A stretch of 64,000 nucleotides of DNA, from positions 787,772 to 851,771 of the forward strand of contig NZ_JACHLB010000002.1 of the NCBI RefSeq assembly GCF_014207905.1, read 5' to 3'. Below the pieces are notes generated by a model. The model saw nothing but the letters and a program-made list of their open reading frames with translations, was not told the origin of the DNA and searched no databases. Source of the stretch: Flavobacterium notoginsengisoli (GTDB lineage Bacteria; Bacteroidota; Bacteroidia; Flavobacteriales; Flavobacteriaceae). This document shows positions 17,563 to 26,884 of the stretch, one piece after another; position 1 is the stretch's first letter; every line of letters starts with the position of its first letter. A program made the position numbers and the translations under genes.

Positions 17563-18747
17563 TCAAGTTTGGCCATTATCCAGCCCTACACTGTTATCTG
17601 CATTAAATTGCGGTATGGTCTTATAGCCCAAAGATGTATGGATTCTCTCCCTATTGTACCAATTTTCAATAAAGCCGTATATATCAATCTTCATTTTTTT
17701 CTGGGAGAGAAGTTTGCCTTTTCGGTCAAGAAGCTCTCTTTTAAATGAGCTGAAAAAGGCCTCTGAAACAGCATTGTCCAAATGGTCCCCTTTACGGCTC
17801 ATGCTCTGTATGCATCCGTATTTTTCCAGCAGCCTTCTGAAAGCTCTGCTGGCATATTGCACGCCTCTATCTGAATGGAATACCATACCTGCAGGAATCT
17901 GCCTGTTCGCCGCAGCCATGCGCCATGCGGGCAATATTGTCGTGCCTGCAAAAAGCTTATTGCCCAAGCTCCAGCCGATTATCTTACGGTCATAGAGATC
18001 CATGATAATGGTGAGGTATAGAAAACCTCTGCATGTCTGTATGTAGGTAATATCCGAAACCCAGGCTTTAGAAGGCGCTGCTGCATTAAACTGGCGGTTT
18101 AGTACATTTGGCGCAGCATTATAATCATGCTTGGAATCTGTTGTTATTTTGAATTTCCTTTTTTTGACACGGCGCAGCCCAAGCTCCCGCATGTAAAATG
18201 ATACCTGTTCCTTGCAGATTTTATATCCCAGTTTGTGTAGCTCTTCCGTAAGCCTGTTTCTCCCGTAGTGTTTTTTAAACTTGAGGAATAATGATTCTAT
18301 CGTTTCCTTTAAGCGGATTATATACAGCTGCTTTTCAGAAATGCCGTTTTTTTTCCATCTATGGTATCTTCCGTAGCCCACTTCCAGGACTTGGCACATT
18401 CTCAGTATCGAATATCTGTGCTCGTTTTCCCTTATGAATCGGTAAATCGCAGTATTACCCTGATAAAGATAGGGTGATGCTTTTTTTAGGATTTCATATC
18501 GAAGTTCAGATTCCCTTTCTTTTTTGCTTAAATCGACAATCTGTCTGTCCTTGGGATGAAATCTGTCGTAGCCCGGGCCCTTGAAGCTTCCCTCTCCAAA
18601 TTTTCTATACTCATTTCTCCACCTCCATACTAGGTTGGGGGATATTCCCAGCTCTTCTGAAAATGCTTTGACACTGTTTTTTTCATAGCTTGATTTTACG
18701 GCATTGACTTTAAAGGCGGCATCAAATTTTTTGCGTTTTGCTTCCAT
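17563..18747 (-). CDS. IS3-family transposase, single-frame OrfAB
   Basis: 394 residues from ATG 18747 (MEAKRKKFDAAFK); the frame stays open to 18795. Cut-and-copy DNA transposition. N-terminal helix-turn-helix (VKAFSEELGISPNLVWRWR), HTH_21 region (KHYGRNRLTEELHKLGY), then a complete rve/DDE core: first Asp in KAWVSDITYIQTCRGFLYL, second in MVFHSDRGVQYASR, Glu in DNAVSEAFFSSFKREL. IS3 elements usually need a -1 frameshift between orfA and orfB; here both parts are in one frame. Terminal inverted repeats could not be assigned with confidence. Confidence 0.9.
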   Translation of the reverse strand: MEAKRKKFDAAFKVNAVKSSYEKNSVKAFSEELGISPNLVWRWRNEYRKFGEGSFKGPGYDRFHPKDRQIVDLSKKERESELRYEILKKASPYLYQGNTAIYRFIRENEHRYSILRMCQVLEVGYGRYHRWKKNGISEKQLYIIRLKETIESLFLKFKKHYGRNRLTEELHKLGYKICKEQVSFYMRELGLRRVKKRKFKITTDSKHDYNAAPNVLNRQFNAAAPSKAWVSDITYIQTCRGFLYLTIIMDLYDRKIIGWSLGNKLFAGTTILPAWRMAAANRQIPAGMVFHSDRGVQYASRAFRRLLEKYGCIQSMSRKGDHLDNAVSEAFFSSFKRELLDRKGKLLSQKKMKIDIYGFIENWYNRERIHTSLGYKTIPQFNADNSVGLDNGQT

Positions 18748-18773
18748 GGATAGAATAACTGTTAATTGCATTG

Positions 18774-19085
18774 TTAAATTGGTACGAAGCTGCATAAAAC
18801 CATTTTGGCTTTAGATGCTAGATTGCGAAGGTGATATCCTAAGATAAACAATATTATGGATTTATATTGGAACCGTCTCAAAATCGCTCCTAGTTTTCTT
18901 GTTGTAATCGTATGGCTAGCAGTTATTTTTTTATCGCTTTTAATTAAGAATGACTGTGCACTCATTCTCTCTCTTCTTCTGGTAAAAATAAAATGCACGG
19001 TATTACCCCAATTATCAACAGCTAGATACAAGTAACACCAGACAACTTTTACTTTTGTATAAGTTTCATCCGTTAGCCAGCCGGC
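18774..19085 (-). pseudogene. IS6-family transposase remnant
   Basis: Reading the minus strand from about 19085 gives GWLTDETYTKVKVVWCYL and YLAVDNWGNTVHFIFTRRR, the first catalytic Asp region of IS6/IS26-type transposases. The frame continues but lacks the central catalytic part, going straight to a GFKS-like C-terminal piece (ILRRFQYKSIILF). It is therefore 5'-truncated and internally deleted. It abuts Rhs coding sequence at about 19090 and the IS3 element at about 18780. Confidence 0.7.
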
Positions 19086-19094
19086 TTCTAAAGC

Positions 19095-20855
19095 ATGCAG
19101 AAGGTAGATTTTAAATACAATATAAGAGGCTGGCTTAAAGAAATTATCAATGTAAACAGTTTAGAGCAAGGTACAGATCCTGTGGATCTATTTGCTTTTA
19201 AAATTAACTACGATACTGTGGAAACAGAAATATCGGATGTTAAAGGACTTTATAACGGAAATATTTCTGAAACATTCTGGAAGACGGCTTCAGATTTAAA
19301 CTTGAGGGCTTACGGCTATAAATATGATAAACTAAACAGACTTAAAAATGCTGTTTATGAAAAGAATGGCGTAACCACTAGCGCATATGATGAAAACCTG
19401 CTATATATGACAAAAACGGAAACATCAAGACATTGAGCCGTAAAGGGGATTATGACCCTCAGATTGGAATCATTGACTTAGATGATTTGGTTTATACGTA
19501 TCCAGCTAATTCAAACCAGCTTAAAAACGGTGACTGATAAATCCAATAACATCAGCGGGTTTAACGATTTTAATAAAACAGATGATGATTACAGCTACGA
19601 TGGCAACGGGAATCTGATTGTAGATAAAAACAAAAACATCACGGAAATCAGTTATAATCATTTAAACCTGCCAAAGAAAATTATATTTGGAAGCGCTGGC
19701 ACTATTGAGTACATTTACACGGCGACAGGACAGAAAGTAGAGAAAATTGTAACGGAAGGTACTGTAACGACAGTAACCAATTATTTAGGAGGCTACCAAT
19801 ACAAAGATAATGTTTTAGAATTTTTTCCAACTGCTGAAGGATATGTGAAAAGTGAAAATAATGCTCTTTCGTATGTTTACCAGTACAAAGATCATTTAGG
19901 TAATATTCGTTTAAGCTGCTCCCTAAATGCACAAAACGTTCTTGAAATTGTTGAAGAGAATAATTATTATCCTTTTGGATTAAAGCATAAGGGATATAAT
20001 GATTATTTGCCAACATCTAATAAGTATAAGTATAATGGGAAAGAACTACAAGAGGAGAGTATTGGAGGGAATCAGCTGAATTTGTATGACTATGGAGCTA
20101 GAAATTATGACCCTGCAATTGGTCGTTGGATGAACATCGACCCTTTGGCCGAAAAAATGCGTAGATATACTCCTTATAATTATGGCTTTAATAATCCTTT
20201 ACGATTTAATGATCCTGACGGAATGGAAGCTTTTGATGTGTCAAAAAGCATTAATGAAAGAGAAGGAAAGGAAAAAGATGTATCATTGGCAAAATATTTG
20301 GAAGAACTAACAGCAAATAGTAAAGAATATAGGGAAAGTTTTTTAAGTTATATCAAATCCAGATCTAATGATGGAGACAAACAAAACATGGAAGATCAGG
20401 AAAATGAAAGACCAGATGCTGATGGTATTATAACTTTAGCAGAAGCCAATTTTTGGTATAGGAATGGTAGAGGAGAATCTTTGTATGCAGACTTGTCAAA
20501 AATAGATTTAGATTTTATTTCGGTAAGCGATTTTAAAGCAGTTGGAGATGTTAAAACATTTCAATCATTATTTAAATCTTCTAACGGTTTAGTTTATGGG
20601 AATATAACTCTTAAGTATGAAGGAGGGACAAGAGTTAGTGTAATAAAAGGTTACCATGATACATACGACTTTGATAGACATGGTCAAAGAAGTAAAAATC
20701 CAAAAGCTTGGGGTAGGGTGAAAGAAAATGCAAAAAGAGCTTTCAGAAATTTTGCTACAGTTGGAGGTAGGATGTTAGCGGATAGATTCCCGCTAAATTT
20801 ACATAATCAAGAATTTAAAATATATTTTTATGGGTATGGAAAAATTTCGAAGTAA
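19095..20855 (+). pseudogene. Rhs/YD-repeat polymorphic toxin gene, 5'-truncated and frameshifted
   Basis: Carries typical YD-repeat wording (FKYNIRGWLKEIINVNSLEQ; YKYDKLNRLKNAVY; YSYDGNGNLIVDKNKN), then the RHS core (YQYKDHLGNIRLSCSLNAQN; YNGKELQEESIGGNQLN; YDYGARNYDPAIGRWMNIDP; YNYGFNNPLRFNDPDGM). Two frameshifts break it: an extra 2 bases in CTATATATGAC near 19405, and an extra A in CTTAAAAACGG near 19523. Correcting both restores a continuous YD-repeat reading. The tip after PDGM, about 200 residues (ITLAEANFWYRNGRGESLY; GYHDTYDFDRHGQRSKNP; FKIYFYGYGKI), is a variable effector domain I cannot name. The N-terminus is missing. Confidence 0.85.
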
Positions 20856-21165
20856 ATTTTTTATTTTTATTAGTATTTTGTTTTTTGCTTCTTGCGTGCC
20901 AAATGAAGAAAAGGTTTTGTCTGAAGCTTATGCACAATTTAATTATCAGGTAAATGATTTAAAACTTGATTCTAACGAGTTTAATGGGCCAGTAAAGTTA
21001 ATTAAGGATTCTAGAGGGACGTATCCAAGGAAAAATCATATCTTATATGGATGGAATAGAGTAGTGAAAATGAAAACAATTTGGATTTATGTTGAAGTAG
21101 ATACAACTTTTACGAAAGAGCCCAGTGTATCTTATTCGGATAATTTTTTTGAAACTTTAAAGTAA
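20836..21165 (+). CDS. Small lipoprotein, possible immunity protein of the Rhs toxin
   Basis: About 109 residues. Start at ATG 20836 (MEKFRSK) or 20830, overlapping the end of the Rhs frame. Lipoprotein signal FISILFFASCVPNEEK. The mature part is charged, with no known domain (YGWNRVVKMKTIWIYVEVD). Genes directly after an Rhs toxin tip usually encode the matching immunity protein, and the overlap supports coupling. The function is inference from position only. Confidence 0.55.
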   Translation: MEKFRSKFFIFISILFFASCVPNEEKVLSEAYAQFNYQVNDLKLDSNEFNGPVKLIKDSRGTYPRKNHILYGWNRVVKMKTIWIYVEVDTTFTKEPSVSYSDNFFETLK

Positions 21166-21367
21166 ATTATATTGAGTAATATATCAGCCGGAATAGATCA
21201 ATTTTTTGCTGCAGAGCAGAAGCAATTATATTTGAAAAAATGAGAATGGTAAATTTCAATAATTATGTGATATTAAACCATTTTTAAATGAGACTTCATT
21301 TTCCAGAATTAAACGCTAATTAGCAAAAAAAAGATATTATAAAAACATATTTTTTTTCATTTTTGGT

Positions 21368-21379
21368 GTTCGAATCCTG
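21368..21379. other. tRNA T-arm-like fragment, candidate attachment site
   Basis: GTTCGAATCCT is identical to the T-loop region of tRNA-Arg (13914-13924). With one more base (GTTCGAATCCTG) it matches tRNA-Pro. No further tRNA structure surrounds it. It lies in the otherwise empty stretch 21166-21510, at the end of the scrap zone that starts with the integrase, so it could be the far attachment site of the integrated element. Short match; tentative. Confidence 0.3.
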
Positions 21380-21511
21380 TTTAGTTATCGAATGATAAAT
21401 TAACTATTTGCATCTTTTTTATTTAAATATATACAATAATGCAATTTTGCTATTATTTTAAAGAAAGAAAATAAAAACAAAAATTACTCAAAGCCATTGT
21501 GTTTAATAGTA

Positions 21512-21715
21512 TAAATAAAAAATGGCGCCAATTGTCTTCAATTGGCGCCATTTGGCTGAGTGACCCCAAAAGGACAAATCACGCACCATTTTATGGAGGA
21601 TTTGAAGAGATTGGCTTACTGGAAGTAGAGGCTGTCTTTCATTGGCTTTATGAATTTGGTTTGGATGTCCCGTTGGGGATTGATGGAATTCGTATCTAAT
21701 CTTTAATAGGAGAGC
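21512..21715. repeat. Island-flanking repeat, copy A, with 13-bp palindrome
   Basis: Begins with a perfect hairpin, ATGGCGCCAATTG (21522-21534), TCTT loop, CAATTGGCGCCAT (21539-21551). About 100 further bases align base for base with 63866-64000 (for example TGTCTTTCATTGGCTTTA in both). A frame through this copy ends FHWLYEFGLDVPLGIDGIRI, but copy B has a stop in the same frame, so coding is doubtful. Element class unknown. 21716-21823 shows nothing else. Confidence 0.75.
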
Positions 21716-21823
21716 TGCGAATTCTAACCTTAAGATTTAGTAATTGATTTAGAAGGAATATTATTTTTCAGAATAGTATGTGCAACGATTGTGTGATAAA
21801 ACTAATAATTTAAAGAACTTTAT

Positions 21824-22540
21824 CTAAGCTTTTTCAAGTGCTACGGATTTTGGAAATAAAATATTATTCTCAAGATGAATATGCTTGTGCAGGTCACGTT
21901 CAAATTCTTTAAGCATTGCAAAAGTTACTTTATAAGTATTGCAGGTATCTGCTGGAGCGGTATAATTTTTGGTTAATGCAGCAATTTTTTTAAAGCGTTG
22001 TCCTACTGTATCATGTTCTTCTTTAATTAAAAGTATTTGATTTTCAAGAGTTCCAAAGTGTGCTATCTCTAAAAATAATCCTTTCGCATGCGCCTCATTT
22101 ATTTTTTTTATAAAAGGAAAAAGGATCTGTTCTTTTTTTCTCATATTAGCAGAGAGATCTAAGGCAGATTCAGTAAATAAAGTATTAATTTCAAAGAGGT
22201 CAGGATATGTTTCACCATGAAGAGTACATAATTCATTTAATAATTTAAGCAACACGGGTGTTTTTTCAGCCACATATCGATGATGTGTTTTTTCTATATA
22301 GTCTGCCAACAGATCCGATGACCATGATTTATAATTAAAAGATTGGTTGGCCGAATTATTTGTTGCACGATCAAGCTCCTCAATTAAAAGAGACTCCTCA
22401 ATGCCTCGTTTTTTGCAGGCTTCTTTTAAGGTACGATGACCTTTATAACAAAAATCAATGCTATATTTTGAAAAAATTGCTGCCGTCCTAAAATCATCAG
22501 CTGCGATTTCGCCAATTGTGGTTTTGTTTGTTGTTTTCAT
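21824..22540 (-). CDS. RIC-like iron-sulfur repair protein, degenerate (ScdA/YtfE family)
   Basis: 238 residues: N-terminal ScdA_N domain (TIGEIAADDFRTAAIFSKY) and C-terminal hemerythrin-like diiron domain. RIC proteins repair iron-sulfur clusters damaged by NO or oxidation. Compared with the paralogue at 48542, this copy has Tyr instead of the second Cys in the DFCC motif (DFCYKG). In the central helix the HMKKEE iron-ligand motif reads NMRKKE, so His and Glu ligands equivalent to YtfE His129 and Glu133 are lost. Other ligands (KTHHRYV; LHG; EEHD; HIHLENN) remain. Only 29 bases after nadB, so probably one operon. Confidence 0.88.
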   Translation of the reverse strand: MKTTNKTTIGEIAADDFRTAAIFSKYSIDFCYKGHRTLKEACKKRGIEESLLIEELDRATNNSANQSFNYKSWSSDLLADYIEKTHHRYVAEKTPVLLKLLNELCTLHGETYPDLFEINTLFTESALDLSANMRKKEQILFPFIKKINEAHAKGLFLEIAHFGTLENQILLIKEEHDTVGQRFKKIAALTKNYTAPADTCNTYKVTFAMLKEFERDLHKHIHLENNILFPKSVALEKA

Positions 22541-22569
22541 AGGAAGTTATAAAGACTTAAGGTTATTAA

Positions 22570-24081
22570 TTAGTATGAATGTTCTTTTTCAGGTTGGCAT
22601 TGTTTAATAATAATTAAGGCCGTCGTTAGCATATTTGAGAAATCAATAAATGGAATTGTAATTTCATTTTTATCTATAAGATTTTCTGCTTCATTTTTTA
22701 GCATTTTTATTTTTAGCATTGCTAAATGCGTGTCGTGTTCATCGCTGGCATAAAATGAAGTTATAAGTTTCTGTAGTTCTTTTTTTAAAATTTGGTACGG
22801 TTCGTAGTTATTTTTAATATTTACGGTTGAAAATTTGGGAAGAAGGATTTTGGAAGAAAAAATAAATGCGGCAATAGTTTTATCAATGTTGTTGGATGCC
22901 TGATGAGCAAAAACCAAAGCTTCAAGAAGTGAATTAGATGCCAATCTATTTTTCCCATGTAATCCTGTCCGGGCACATTCACCAATGGCATATAAATTTT
23001 TGATTGTCGTAACACCGTTGCGGTCTACTTTAATACCACCACATTGGTAATGAGCCGCAGGAACAATTGGAACCAGATCTTTTTCCGGATATAAACCTAT
23101 TGCATTGCAATGGGCGGAAATAGAAGGAAAATGTTTAAAAAAATCATCTTGATCTAAATGTCTACAATCCAGATATACATGTTTTTTTTGAGTTTCGAGC
23201 ATTTCGATACTAATAGCACGGGAAACAATATCTCGGGTAGCTAGTTCACCTCTTAAATCGTATTTAAAAAGAAATCTTTTGTGTTCGTCGTTTATAATAT
23301 AGGCTCCAAAACCTCTTACAGCTTCTGAAATTAAGAATAGCGGATTTTTATTCCCGGAAGCTAATGCTGTAGGGTGAAATTGCATGTATTGCATATCTTT
23401 GATTTCGACTCCTGCACGAGCCGCCATTGCAATTCCGTCATCAGTAGCAATTGCAGGATTGGTTGTGTTTTCAAAGAGTTGTCCGCAGCCACCTGTGCTA
23501 AGCACAATAGCTCTGGTACGTATATATTTTATTGCGTTATTGTTCTTATCATAAAAAAAAGCACCGGTGCAATTCACTTCATTGCGCTTTGTTTCAGTAT
23601 TTAATTCTATGACCTGATGATTTTCTAAAAGTTCAATATTTGCTGTTTGAGTGATAATTGAAAGGAGCTTTTTTTCAATTTCTAATCCTGAACTGTCTTT
23701 ATGATGTAGAATTCGATGTTGTGAATGGCCACCTTCTAGTCCTAAATCCCATTGGCCTTCCTTATTTTTATCAAATATGGCACCAAGTTCTATTAGTTCT
23801 TCTAATCTTTCGGGAGCTTGTTGAATAACCATTTTAACAATTTCTTCATCACAAAGTCCAGCGCCAGATTTCAGCGTATCTTTTATATGCTGTTCAAAAC
23901 TATCTTTCAATTGATTGGTGACTACAGCTATTCCTCCTTGCGCAAGTTGCGTATTGGTGTTGTTAGCCTTTTCTTTTGTCATGATACAAATAGATAAATC
24001 GGGGCGTTTTCTTGCCGTTTTAATGGCAAAAAATAGTCCTGAAATACCAGAACCTACTATTAGAATGTCAGTCTTAGGCAT
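22570..24081 (-). CDS. nadB: L-aspartate oxidase
   Basis: 503 residues. FAD enzyme oxidising L-aspartate to iminoaspartate, the first step of NAD synthesis; it can use fumarate instead of oxygen, which suits anaerobic life. FAD-binding N-terminus ILIVGSGISGLFFAIKTA, NTQLAQGGIAV, the substrate region EGGHSQHRILHHKD, FHPTALA, and the C-terminal GGIKVDRNGVTTIKNLYAIG, CARTGLHGKNRLASNSLLE. It partners with nadA, which lies elsewhere (41151); a remnant of an older nadA lies just upstream. Confidence 0.95.
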   Translation of the reverse strand: MPKTDILIVGSGISGLFFAIKTARKRPDLSICIMTKEKANNTNTQLAQGGIAVVTNQLKDSFEQHIKDTLKSGAGLCDEEIVKMVIQQAPERLEELIELGAIFDKNKEGQWDLGLEGGHSQHRILHHKDSSGLEIEKKLLSIITQTANIELLENHQVIELNTETKRNEVNCTGAFFYDKNNNAIKYIRTRAIVLSTGGCGQLFENTTNPAIATDDGIAMAARAGVEIKDMQYMQFHPTALASGNKNPLFLISEAVRGFGAYIINDEHKRFLFKYDLRGELATRDIVSRAISIEMLETQKKHVYLDCRHLDQDDFFKHFPSISAHCNAIGLYPEKDLVPIVPAAHYQCGGIKVDRNGVTTIKNLYAIGECARTGLHGKNRLASNSLLEALVFAHQASNNIDKTIAAFIFSSKILLPKFSTVNIKNNYEPYQILKKELQKLITSFYASDEHDTHLAMLKIKMLKNEAENLIDKNEITIPFIDFSNMLTTALIIIKQCQPEKEHSY

Positions 24082-24229
24082 ATTTTTAGGTTTAAGAAAG
24101 TTTAAGATTTTTATGGGTTTGTGCGTTTCACGCTTCTCTTATTACATTTATTTTAATCCGCAACATTTGTTTTGTGATGTAGATAAGCTGTTTTAGGTGT
24201 ATTTATCTTAATAAAGATTTGTTTACCAA

Positions 24230-24349
24230 TTAGTCTTGTGTGGAAGGAGTCGGAATCAGCTTTTTATAAAATACTGCTTTTAAAGACTCGCACACGATTC
24301 CGACTTCTGTAGCCACAATGAAAACGGTAGTAGGGGCCCGTTTTAATAA
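24230..24349 (-). pseudogene. nadA remnant upstream of nadB
   Basis: Translating the minus strand gives [20 protein letters not shown] followed by LIPTPSTQD and a stop. This aligns with [20 protein letters not shown] and LIPAPSNED of the intact NadA encoded at 41151-42080. Upstream the frame meets stops and downstream the cluster Cys region is absent, so it is a dead fragment of about 40 codons. It shows that nadA once stood next to nadB here. Confidence 0.7.
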
Positions 24350-24433
24350 ATTAAATAATGACTTATGTCAACCAATATCAAGCTACCTTTAAAATATGAA
24401 TTCATATTCTTGATGTGCAACATTTTTAGAGGT

Positions 24434-24489
24434 TCGGTATTTTTTGAATTTTCAAACATCTAAAGCACTAATAATACCGAGTTTTTTTT
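24434..24489 (+). other. Hairpin and T tract in the nadB-norB gap
   Basis: TCGGTATT (24434-24441) and AATACCGA (24473-24480) pair across a 31-base loop and are followed by eight T. AATATGAATTCATATT (24393-24408) is a perfect 16-base palindrome nearby. The 24350-24560 stretch has no gene. Terminator-like on the plus strand, but no plus-strand gene leads into it. Confidence 0.35.
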
Positions 24490-24570
24490 GAACATCACTC
24501 CTTAAATGTTCGCCAAAGATCATTTTTTATTTTAAGTACAAAACAAGTTGCTCAAGGCTTTGATTGAAAG

Positions 24571-24600
24571 AACATCTGGGAGTATATTCTCCCAGATGTT
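24571..24600 (-). terminator. norB terminator
   Basis: AACATCTGGGAG and CTCCCAGATGTT form a perfect 12-bp stem with a 6-base loop, 15 bases after the norB stop, with a T-rich minus-strand tail. Confidence 0.85.
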
Positions 24601-24614
24601 TCTATTTTAGTTTA

Positions 24615-26849
24615 CTAACTTTTTTTTCTAAGGGTAAGGTCAAAGACAAACCAGCACAATGCCAATACTCCAAATCCGAAAATAGTATCGCCGATAGCCC
24701 TAAGCCATTTCAAGGTTACCATCGCTGGCTGCTGCATTAGTTCGGCCGAACGTGCATACCACATTCCGTGCTCGATACTTTCTATAGCTTGCCAAATTCC
24801 AACAGGAAGAAGACTCAATAAAGCCATAGCCAGCAATCCAATATTGGTAGACCAGAATATGAATTTCATTGCTTTTTCATTCCATATCTCATGTCTGTAC
24901 AAACTGCGGAGCACAAATAGCATCAAACCAATTCCGAGCATTCCATAGACTCCAAATAAGGCAGTATGTCCATGCAAAGGCGTTGTGTTTAAGCCCTGAA
25001 CGTAATATAAAGCAATAGGCGGATTAATGATAAAACCAAATACTCCGGCTCCTAAGAAATTCCAGAAAGCAACAGCAATCATAAAATAGATAGGCCATTT
25101 ATAATCCTTGATCCATTGTGTTGATTTTGAAAGTTTGTAGTTATGGTAGGCTTCATACCCAATTAAAACCAGAGGCACAATCTCCAAAGCGCTAAAGGTT
25201 GCCCCAAGAGCCATCACAGCAGTTGGCGTTCCTGAGAAATAAAGATGATGAAATGTTCCTAAAATTCCTCCAGACATAAAAATGATAGTAGAGAAAATAA
25301 CATTCAGCGTTGCTGTTTTTGTTTTTAACAGACCTAAACGAACAAATAAGAAAGCAATTACTACAGTAGCAAACACTTCAAAAAAGCCTTCTACCCATAG
25401 ATGCACAACCCACCATCTCCAATATTCAGCAATTGCCAGATTGGTCTGTCTTCCCCACATTAGGCCAGCTGCATAGAAAGTAGCAATAGCGGTACATGAG
25501 ATTAGGAACATTATGATAAGATTTCTTTCGCCTGTTTTTTTCTTCAGTACGGGAAGTAAAGGACGAACCATTAATGCCAGCCAAAGAAACAATCCTACAA
25601 GAAGGAATATTTGCCAGAATCGACCTAAATCTACATATTCGTAACCTTGATGACCAAACCAGAAGTTTTCTACCAAATTAAGTTTCTGCATTACCCCAAA
25701 CCATTGTCCGGCCATTGAGCCTAATACAATTAGAATTAAAGCATAGAATAAAAAATCAACACCAAATGTTTGAAATTTTGGGTCTTTCCCTGCAACAGCC
25801 GGTGCAATGTATAATCCAGTTGCAAGCCAAGCGGTTGCTATCCAGAATATAGCCAGTTGAGTATGCCAGGTTCTTGTTACTGCGTAAGGCAGAATCTGAT
25901 CCAGAGGAATACCAAAGAATCCGTTTCCTTCTACGCCGTAGTGTGCAGTAATGACCCCCATTACAACTTGCAATACAATTAAAAGACTTACGACCCAAAG
26001 ATATTTTTTTATTCGAAACATCGAAGGTGTCATTCCTTGTTTTAATAGTGGATCCTGAACTGGTATTTCGAAATGCTCATCTTCGCCTGATCGCACATGA
26101 TAAAAAATTAGAACACCGATGCAAAATAACAGCAGTATGATACTAACTCCTGACCATACAAGAAGATCTTTGGTAGCCACATTTCCAACTAATTCATCAG
26201 ATGGCCAGTTGTGTGTGTATGAAATTTTCTGATTTGGTCTTTCTGTTACAGTTGCCCAGGTTGCCCAAAAGAAAAAAGCGTTCATTTTATGCATTCTTTC
26301 CGGATCTTTTATAGACATTTTTGGAATCGCATAATTATGGCGTAGTGTCTCAAATTTGGGATCATCCATAAACAACCCTTCATAATACTTACTCAAATAG
26401 GCTATGGCTTCAATCCTGTTTTGAGAAATGGTTATGATGCCAGTACTACTGTCGTAGGTGTTTTTGCGAACATCATTTTGTAGCCTGATTTTCATTGTGG
26501 CCTGCTGCTCTTCTGTCAGTTCTGCAAAAGTTTTTGCATATTCCTTCTCGGATAATTTATCCAAAATAAACACGGCTTCTCTATGCAGCCAGTCTGCAGT
26601 CCAGTCTGGCGCTACATAAGCACCATGTCCCCAAATAGTACCAACTTCCTGTCCACCCATACTTTGCCATACATTCTGCCCATCCTTAATTTCCTCAGCG
26701 GTAAAGATTACGTTGTTGTTTGGCCCGACTATTTCGGTTGGAATAGGAGGTGCTTCCTGATAGATCTCGTATCCGTAATATCCTAAGACAGAAAAAGAGA
26801 TACTCATCACAAGTGCAAAACCTATCCACAGTTTTTTTTCCTTGCTCAT
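24615..26849 (-). CDS. norB: Quinol-dependent nitric oxide reductase (qNor)
   Basis: 744 residues, an inner-membrane heme-copper oxidase superfamily enzyme reducing 2 NO to N2O with quinol electrons. An N-terminal extension replaces the NorC subunit of cNor (GQNVWQSMGGQEVGTIWGHG; YVAPDWTADWLHREAV), followed by about 12 membrane helices with heme and FeB ligands (TRTWHTQLAIFWIATAWLA; WWVVHLWVEGFFEVFATVV; GTFHHLYFSGTP; TTPLHGHTALFGVYGMLGIG). Glu residues in VEGFFEVF are the known catalytic carboxylates. It follows an azurin gene by 35 bases in one unit driven by the palindrome at 27476. Confidence 0.95.
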   Translation of the reverse strand: MSKEKKLWIGFALVMSISFSVLGYYGYEIYQEAPPIPTEIVGPNNNVIFTAEEIKDGQNVWQSMGGQEVGTIWGHGAYVAPDWTADWLHREAVFILDKLSEKEYAKTFAELTEEQQATMKIRLQNDVRKNTYDSSTGIITISQNRIEAIAYLSKYYEGLFMDDPKFETLRHNYAIPKMSIKDPERMHKMNAFFFWATWATVTERPNQKISYTHNWPSDELVGNVATKDLLVWSGVSIILLLFCIGVLIFYHVRSGEDEHFEIPVQDPLLKQGMTPSMFRIKKYLWVVSLLIVLQVVMGVITAHYGVEGNGFFGIPLDQILPYAVTRTWHTQLAIFWIATAWLATGLYIAPAVAGKDPKFQTFGVDFLFYALILIVLGSMAGQWFGVMQKLNLVENFWFGHQGYEYVDLGRFWQIFLLVGLFLWLALMVRPLLPVLKKKTGERNLIIMFLISCTAIATFYAAGLMWGRQTNLAIAEYWRWWVVHLWVEGFFEVFATVVIAFLFVRLGLLKTKTATLNVIFSTIIFMSGGILGTFHHLYFSGTPTAVMALGATFSALEIVPLVLIGYEAYHNYKLSKSTQWIKDYKWPIYFMIAVAFWNFLGAGVFGFIINPPIALYYVQGLNTTPLHGHTALFGVYGMLGIGLMLFVLRSLYRHEIWNEKAMKFIFWSTNIGLLAMALLSLLPVGIWQAIESIEHGMWYARSAELMQQPAMVTLKWLRAIGDTIFGFGVLALCWFVFDLTLRKKS

Positions 26850-26884
26850 TATAATGATTTTAGTTTTTTTATTAAAAAAATGCT

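Noticed and set aside
21522..21551. Hairpin of repeat A as a simple transcription terminator
   Set aside because: No T tract follows on either strand, and the similarity continues about 100 bases past the hairpin, so it is part of a larger repeat.
21499..21699. 66-codon frame across repeat A
   Set aside because: The same frame in copy B has a stop, and the first third would be the palindrome. No recognised domain.
24358..24371. ATGAC-TTAT-GTCAA, resembling a Crp/Fnr site before nadB
   Set aside because: Nothing like TAnnTTTG lies 29-30 bases from its centre in either direction, and the nadA fragment separates it from nadB. Not counted in the regulon.
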